From the NCBI RefSeq assembly GCF_024171725.1, contig NZ_JAMTCG010000003.1, positions 248,001 through 312,000 of the forward strand: a stretch of 64,000 nt of DNA, given 5' to 3'. Shown in pieces: positions 59,502 to 64,000 of this stretch. Source of the stretch: Williamsia serinedens. Its GTDB lineage: Bacteria > Actinomycetota > Actinomycetes > Mycobacteriales > Mycobacteriaceae. Positions within the stretch are counted from its first letter, which is position 1, and each line of letters starts with the position of its first letter. A model generated the notes under the pieces. It ran no database searches. It was not told the origin of the DNA and was given only the letters and a program-made list of their open reading frames with translations. Both the position numbers and the translations under genes were made by a program.

Positions 59502-60236
59502 CTACCGCGAGAGGTGGACGAACTCCGTTCCACTCCTCACCAAGATGGGCAGAGCGGCCCGAAAGCCCTCGGCGGTACCACCGTCGGGCTTGTTCATGTG
59601 GCACAGCACGATCGCCCCGGAAGGCGCTGTGAGGAGTTGCTGCGCGACCTGACGGGGCTCGAGTGTCGCGCCGGCGTCGCCGTTGACGGCGTAGCCGGCG
59701 ATCCACAGACCCATCCCGCCGACGATCGCCACCGCCGGGCCGTCGTAGTGGGCCGTGCCCGTGCGGAACCACCCTGGAGACCGCCCGAACTCCGTGGTCA
59801 TGAAGGCCTGGTTGTCTGCCACCTCGCGGGCGGCATCGGAGGGTGATCGGGTCCCCGCGATGCCGTACGCGCTGCGGCCGCTCACCGACAGCGGGACGTG
59901 CCGGGTCCCGTGATTGCCGAGGGCGAAGAGGGGATCCGCTGCCAGCGTGTGAGCGAGTTCGAGGTTGGCCGCGATCCACCGCCGGTTCAGGAAGAGCGTC
60001 GCGGGGACCTGGTAACGGAGCAGCACGTCGAGCAGCTCGACATCGACATCGTTGCCCCTCGGCCCACCACAGGCATCGAAGGTCAATGCCAGCGTCGGGC
60101 GTCCACCGGTGGGCACGGTCTGCACGATGCCCGGCAGGTCGGTTCCGAATGCTCCGGGCGACGCCGTGGCTCGGGCTCCCGTCACCGCCGACATCGCGAT
60201 GCCGGCCGCAGCGGTGAACACCGCGCGCCGCGTCAT
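59502..60236 (-). CDS. Exported polysaccharide deacetylase (NodB-like)
   Basis: Carbohydrate esterase 4 family enzyme that removes acetyl groups from cell-wall glycan or other polymers outside the membrane. About 244 residues. The N-terminus is a Tat-like signal: MTRRAVFTAAAGIAMSAVTG with a twin arginine. NodB motifs are TLALTFDACGG (metal Asp), then HGTRH with the two metal-binding histidines, and HMNKPDGG at the end. ATG at 60236 is preferred over a longer frame starting at 60365. It is divergent from a small zinc-ribbon membrane gene. Confidence 0.85.
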   Translation of the reverse strand: MTRRAVFTAAAGIAMSAVTGARATASPGAFGTDLPGIVQTVPTGGRPTLALTFDACGGPRGNDVDVELLDVLLRYQVPATLFLNRRWIAANLELAHTLAADPLFALGNHGTRHVPLSVSGRSAYGIAGTRSPSDAAREVADNQAFMTTEFGRSPGWFRTGTAHYDGPAVAIVGGMGLWIAGYAVNGDAGATLEPRQVAQQLLTAPSGAIVLCHMNKPDGGTAEGFRAALPILVRSGTEFVHLSR

Positions 60237-60393
60237 GTCGATCGCCACCTCGAGAGTCCCCGTCCTCGGTCCGTCGGCGATCGCTCCCGTCCTGACCGCC
60301 GGCGCGAAGATAGGGGGCCCAGTCGACGGAACGGTGAACGCTCGATGACAGCCGTTGCCAGGCACCTCACAGCATCATCAGACTGATTCGGTG

Positions 60394-60597
60394 ATGGTGA
60401 GCGACTCGCTGCTCCTCGTGCTGTGGGTCATGGTGGCCGCGCTCGCCGTGATCCACTCGCCCCGCGACCGGCCCGGCATCGTGTGGTGCCGACACTGCGC
60501 CGACCGCCCCGTGTCAGGGCCACGCGGCCTCTGTGCCGTCTGCGGCGCTCGACCGATGCCAATCGGCGACAACGGGATCGAGGAACTCGGCTTCTGA
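60394..60597 (+). CDS. Small membrane protein with C-terminal zinc ribbon
   Basis: A 67-residue protein: one transmembrane helix (LLLVLWVMVAALAVIH) and a cytoplasmic CRHC-x11-CAVC zinc ribbon. ATG at 60394 is preferred; a start at 60355 is possible. The family is not recognised. Small membrane-anchored zinc ribbons may act as adaptors in membrane complexes, but there is no direct clue here. Confidence 0.65.
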   Translation: MVSDSLLLVLWVMVAALAVIHSPRDRPGIVWCRHCADRPVSGPRGLCAVCGARPMPIGDNGIEELGF

Positions 60598-60706
60598 CCA
60601 CGAGCCTTGGTGTTGCCGAGGGCGGGGGCGGAGGTGTCTCAGTCCGGGGCGCCCGGAGGAAGGGAGTTCACGAACTTCGCCACCTGACAGCCGGCGGCGG
60701 TGTCGC

Positions 60707-61318
60707 TCACGGCGTGCGCGCGGTCGGGGTGTCGCCGGTCGGGGTCTGTTCGAAGGCGTAGTAGAGCGCGAGCCCCCCGATGGCCACCAGGATGAGAGGC
60801 GGCCAGATGAGCCCGACGACGGTGGCCGCGGGATACGCCAGGGTGCCGAGACCGAAGCGCCGGATCGCCCGCCTTCCCACAGCGGCATCGACCGGCTCGA
60901 CGAGCAGATCGTGCCGGACCATTCGGGCGAACATCGCCGTGAAGCCCACGGCCATACCGATGTTGCTGAGGCCGTAGAGCAGCACCGCCCACCGAGCGTC
61001 GGCGTCCGACGCTCCGACGTGCTCGGCCAGGGTGGCGGTGGTGAACGGCATCGTCGTGACGAACAGCAGGAGGAAGAGGTTCTGGAACAGCAGCACCCGG
61101 TCCACACGCGCGATGCGTGACAGCAGACTGTGGTGGTTGATCCAGATGACACCGATGACGAGGAAGCTCACCACGTAGGCGGCGTACGACGGCCAGTGCT
61201 CGGCGAGCTGGTGCGGGATCGAACCGTCGGCGGCGTCGAGATGGAGATCGAGCACCAGCAGCGTGATCGCCACCGCGAGCACCCCGTCACTGAACGCCTC
61301 GAGCCGACCCTTGTCCAT
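60707..61318 (-). CDS. TMEM175-type (DUF1211) potassium channel
   Basis: A 203-residue membrane protein with six helices, one TMEM175 repeat; bacterial TMEM175 assembles as a tetramer and conducts K+. The defining first-helix motif RLEAFSDGVLAVAITLLVL is at residues 5-23. HHSLLSRIARVDRVLLFQNLFLLLFVTTMPF is also conserved in the family. ATG at 61318. No obvious regulatory partner adjacent. Confidence 0.92.
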   Translation of the reverse strand: MDKGRLEAFSDGVLAVAITLLVLDLHLDAADGSIPHQLAEHWPSYAAYVVSFLVIGVIWINHHSLLSRIARVDRVLLFQNLFLLLFVTTMPFTTATLAEHVGASDADARWAVLLYGLSNIGMAVGFTAMFARMVRHDLLVEPVDAAVGRRAIRRFGLGTLAYPAATVVGLIWPPLILVAIGGLALYYAFEQTPTGDTPTARTP

Positions 61319-61745
61319 CGGTCACCGTGTGTCTCTGCGCAGGAGCGCATCGCCCTGCTCGTACCGCGTTAACACCCGTTCGGCCGTGCTGTCGACGGTG
61401 ACGTGGATACCCGTTCTCCACATCGTCGCCTCCATCCACGGTGCAGGTCTGTCATCTCGTGCTGCCGATTGACTCTAGTCCGGTTCGAACTCGGTGACGA
61501 TCGCTCAGCGGAAGAGGTCGGCCCGGGACCGCCATGAGCAGGCCGGTCCGAGAATCTCTGCGATCAACGGTGTTTCGATCGCATGTCGACACGGTCGGCC
61601 CGATTCGTTTCCGCTCCACAGCGGGACCACTCGCCCGAATCGTTCGACCCCTGAGTCGTTTCTCAGCCGGTCCCAGCATTCTCACAGTGCGTCCTCGGCA
61701 CCCTCGAGCCTGTCCGAAGGGCTCGGGCACAGTGAGGAGGAACCG
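61319..61745. other. 427-base intergenic region without a gene
   Basis: No convincing gene on either strand. It contains a stem CTGAG/CTCAG (about 61651-61666) and a CGAGCC/GGCTCG hairpin just upstream of the GGAGG ribosome-binding site of the next gene (about 61703-61726). TTGACT at about 61469 followed by a GGTTCGAAC palindrome-like sequence could be part of a promoter. This long leader may carry the promoter and regulation of the small secreted protein gene. Confidence 0.4.
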
Positions 61746-62033
61746 ATGATGAGGAGAATGCGAACGAGGTCGGCTGTCGCCGCGGTGGCGATCGGCGCTG
61801 CAGCGCTGACCGGTGCCGGGTTCGGCATCGCGAGTGCGATGACCCCTACACCGCCGCCGGCGTCCGTGCAGCACCAGGCACCGCAGAGCGCCGTGGACAA
61901 GCCCGGGGCCGGCGACACCCCGGACGCGCCCGGGGCGGTCGACAAGCCCGAGGCCGGCGACACCCCGGACGCACCCCGGGCGGTCGACAAGCCCGAGGCC
62001 GGCGACACCCCGGACGCGCCCGGCCAGAACTGA
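61746..62033 (+). CDS. Small secreted protein with 15-residue repeats
   Basis: A 95-residue secreted protein. The signal peptide (MMRRMRTRSAVAAVAIGAAALTGAG) probably ends after about residue 35; the mature part has a proline-rich linker and three copies of VDKPxAGDTPDAPxA, ending in N. The repeat is acidic, proline-rich and disordered. ATG at 61746 with GGAGGAACC upstream. It lies 80 bases upstream of the response-regulator gene and could be its ligand or target, or a cell-wall spacer. No family recognised. Confidence 0.75.
   Translation: MMRRMRTRSAVAAVAIGAAALTGAGFGIASAMTPTPPPASVQHQAPQSAVDKPGAGDTPDAPGAVDKPEAGDTPDAPRAVDKPEAGDTPDAPGQN
61893..62027 (+). repeat. 45-bp coding tandem repeat, three copies
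   Basis: Three in-frame 45-bp units begin at 61893, 61938 and 61983, encoding 15-residue repeats in the small secreted protein. They are nearly identical, differing in a few codons, which suggests recent expansion. Copy number may vary between strains. Confidence 0.85.
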
Positions 62034-62113
62034 CCGTCGGCGACGCCATCCGGCGGTGCCCGCACCGGGCATCGCCGGATGCTGTATTCGTTGACCATCA
62101 CGAGGAGGCGGCC

Positions 62114-62788
62114 GTGCGGATCCTGGTCATCGACGACGACGCGAACGGCGCGGAGACCGTCCGCAGGACTCTGGTCGCCGAGGGCTGGGTCGTCGATGTC
62201 GTCGACAACGGCGACGACGGACTGCTCCAGGGCCTCCACGGGCGATACCAGGCCATCGTGTGCGACATCATGATGCCCGGGTTGAACGGCTACGAGGTGG
62301 TGCGCCGGCTGCGGTCGGAGCAGGTGTGGACCCCGGTGCTCATGTTGACGGCCAAAGACGGGGATTACGACGAGATCGACGCGTTCGACCTCGGCGCCGA
62401 CGACTACCTGACCAAGCCGTTCTCGGTGGAGGTGCTCGTCGCCCGTCTCCGAGCGGTGATACGGAGAGCGGGACCCGGTCGAGCAGCTGTTCTCACCGCC
62501 GGATCGCTCACCCTCGACCCTGCCGCTCACGTCGTGCGCCGCCGCGGCTCCGAGATCTCGCTGACTCCCAAGGAGTTCGGGGTTCTCGAGTTCCTCCTGC
62601 AGAACGCGGGAGTGGCCGTCACGAAGGCCGAGATCCTGCAGGCTGTGTGGGACAGCAACTTCGACGGGGACCTGAACGTGGTGGAGGTGTACATCGGCTA
62701 TCTCCGCAAGCGGGTGGACCGGCCGTTCGGATGTGCGTCCATCGAGACGGTGCGCGGTGTCGGATACCGGCTAGTCGCGGTCGACTGA
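62114..62788 (+). CDS. OmpR-family response regulator
   Basis: A 224-residue response regulator. The receiver domain has DDD near residue 7, the phospho-acceptor D51 (VCDIMMPGLNGYE) and the conserved T and K (MLTAKD; LTKPF); the C-terminal winged helix contains LTPKEFGVLEFLL, VVEVYIGYLRKRV and a VRGVGYRL end. GTG at 62114 with GAGGAGG upstream. Its 3' end overlaps the histidine-kinase gene, which is on the opposite strand. It probably controls the upstream small secreted protein. Confidence 0.95.
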   Translation: MRILVIDDDANGAETVRRTLVAEGWVVDVVDNGDDGLLQGLHGRYQAIVCDIMMPGLNGYEVVRRLRSEQVWTPVLMLTAKDGDYDEIDAFDLGADDYLTKPFSVEVLVARLRAVIRRAGPGRAAVLTAGSLTLDPAAHVVRRRGSEISLTPKEFGVLEFLLQNAGVAVTKAEILQAVWDSNFDGDLNVVEVYIGYLRKRVDRPFGCASIETVRGVGYRLVAVD

Positions 62789-64000
62789 GGCCTCGTCGAC
62801 GTCGTCGCACTCGGCGGGGATGCTCATCGTCACGGACGCTCCGCCGATCCTGGCGACGCCGATGGTGACCGCTCCGCCGTGCGCACGGACGATCTCGTCG
62901 ACGATGGCGAGTCCGAGCCCGGTGCCGCCACTGCTGCGACGACGGTCGGGGTCGAGGCGGACGAACCTGTCGAGGACACGCTGTCGGTCGTCGTGAGGGA
63001 TACCGTCGCCGTCGTCGTCGATGGTGATCGTGCATGATCGCGACCCTGCGTCGGACCGCAGCCCGATCTCGATCGCCGAGTGCGCATGTCGCAAGGCGTT
63101 GTCGGCGACGTTGCGTACTGCCCGAACCAGCTTGTCGCGGTCGCCGGAGACCTGGACGGCGTCGATGTGGACGACCACCGACACGGTCCCCAGTCGCCGT
63201 AGCCGCGCGGCCTCGTCCGCGACGATGTCGTCCACGTCGACGACGCTGCGTCGCAGCGGGATCCCGCGCTCGTCGGCGCGTGCGAGTATCAGCAGGTCGT
63301 CGACCATCATCTGCAGGCGAATCGCCTCGGGGTGGAGGATGCTGTCGATCGTCGCGTAATTGATCGATTCCCCCCGTGTGCGCGCAAGGTCCAGCAGGCC
63401 CACCAGCGTGACGAGCGGGCTACGGAGTTCGTGGGAGGCGTCACCGACGAATCTCAACTGCGCCTCGTTGGCCGTCTGCAGCCGCTGCAGCATCGCGTTC
63501 ATCGTCCCCGCCAGCCGGTCCACCTCGTCCCCGGTGTGCGGCTCGGACACTCGCTTGCTGAGGTCACTGCTGGTGATCACGGCCACCTCCGAACGGATGC
63601 GTTCCACCGGCCGCAGCGTCCGCCCGACGAAGAACCAGGTGGCGGCAGCCAGCAGGACGAGAACGAGGGGGAACACCGACGCGAACAGAATCGCCACGGT
63701 CAGGACGACCTCGGTGATCGGTCCTTCTGCGGCGGCGACGGCGACCGTCACGGTCCCGCGAGAGGTCGCCACACCGACTGCTGTCGCCCGGTATTCGGTG
63801 GGATCGTCTCCGATGGTGGCTCCATCCAGCGTGGCTCGGGACCCGGCTCTCAGGGGTCTCGTGATCGGCGTGGTGCGGTCACCCGGCGTCGCCGCCACGA
63901 CCCGACCGCCGGCCTCGATGATCTGGATGGCGTCGATGTCCTTGGACGTCGTCAGCGACGAGGCGTCGAGTCCCGCGATGGATTCGGTTCGAAGCGTTGC
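62771..64000 (-). CDS. Sensor histidine kinase (5' end beyond window)
   Basis: At least 409 residues, open to the window edge, so the N-terminus is missing. The sensor part ends with a hydrophobic transmembrane segment (TVAILFASVFPLVLVLLAAATWFFVG), followed by HAMP, HisKA with FVGDASHELRSPLVTLVG (phospho-acceptor His) and HATPase with N-box VADNALRHA, DDDGDGIP and GGTGLGLAIV. It probably phosphorylates the neighbouring OmpR-type regulator. The two genes are tail to tail and overlap by 18 bases, not in the usual same-strand order. Confidence 0.94.
   Translation of the reverse strand, partial: ATLRTESIAGLDASSLTTSKDIDAIQIIEAGGRVVAATPGDRTTPITRPLRAGSRATLDGATIGDDPTEYRATAVGVATSRGTVTVAVAAAEGPITEVVLTVAILFASVFPLVLVLLAAATWFFVGRTLRPVERIRSEVAVITSSDLSKRVSEPHTGDEVDRLAGTMNAMLQRLQTANEAQLRFVGDASHELRSPLVTLVGLLDLARTRGESINYATIDSILHPEAIRLQMMVDDLLILARADERGIPLRRSVVDVDDIVADEAARLRRLGTVSVVVHIDAVQVSGDRDKLVRAVRNVADNALRHAHSAIEIGLRSDAGSRSCTITIDDDGDGIPHDDRQRVLDRFVRLDPDRRRSSGGTGLGLAIVDEIVRAHGGAVTIGVARIGGASVTMSIPAECDDVDEASVDRD

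Noticed and set aside
62114-64000. Two-component pair as MprA/MprB
   Set aside because: mprAB genes are on one strand in an operon with pepD; here the genes are convergent and no pepD is seen.

Overview
The window is high-GC DNA of an actinobacterium, most likely order Mycobacteriales (Gordonia, Williamsia or Rhodococcus type). The grounds are gene content and order. The blocks metG-pabB-rsmI-pmt-arcA and glpR-rimJ-glp-galU, and the pair 5-formyl-THF cyclo-ligase / FmdB-type Ruc, have the same neighbours as M. tuberculosis Rv1007c-Rv1001, Rv0996-Rv0993 and Rv0992c-Rv0991c. GTG starts, stop/start overlaps and leaderless-looking starts are common. No phage, IS element or CRISPR array was recognised.

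Layout. 1-2.0 kb: an acetyltransferase tail, then a TetR gene and its probable NAD(P)-binding target, with matching operators. 2.0-8.2 kb: hydrolase and the housekeeping genes metG, pabB, rsmI, pmt. 8.3-8.45 kb: first cluster of a 21-bp repeat. 8.5-17 kb: secreted protein, BCCT transporter, GntR/arcA pair, MFS/GNAT pair and a polar amino-acid ABC operon. 17-25.5 kb: diguanylate cyclase, patatin lipase, LysE exporter, SoxR, VOC protein, MFS transporter, second repeat cluster, and a MocR regulator back to back with a DMT exporter. 25.4-29.5 kb: intracellular-type subtilisin with a separate I9-like protein, then a PacL/CtpC-like metal efflux pair. 29.5-36.3 kb: NUDIX, ribokinase, FAD dehydrogenase, HugZ-like protein, third repeat cluster, LemA and a DUF2207 protein.

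36.4-43.4 kb: tRNA-Ala(CGC), a gene-poor stretch, then TetR, a ChoD-like GMC oxidoreductase and two SDRs, followed by a candidate 6C small RNA, a small helical protein and a lone CrtI-type desaturase. 43.4-48.9 kb: the conserved divisome/cell-wall block of GlpR, RimJ-type acetyltransferase, gephyrin-like Glp and GalU. 49-57 kb: membrane and thioesterase genes, then two divergent catabolic operons (nitroreductase, acyl-CoA ligase, TetR; Baeyer-Villiger monooxygenase, CoA-transferase/racemase family protein) around a shared control region. 57-64 kb: folate enzyme, a CIRCE element in front of the Ruc-type chaperone gene, SAF protein, BldC-like regulator, deacetylase, TMEM175 channel, a small repeat-containing secreted protein and a tail-to-tail two-component pair whose kinase runs off the window.

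Most notable signals: the 21-bp inverted-repeat family seen three times, the 6C-like RNA, the CIRCE site at ruc, the subtilisin with a free-standing propeptide-like partner, and several regulators whose operators overlap the start codons they probably control.
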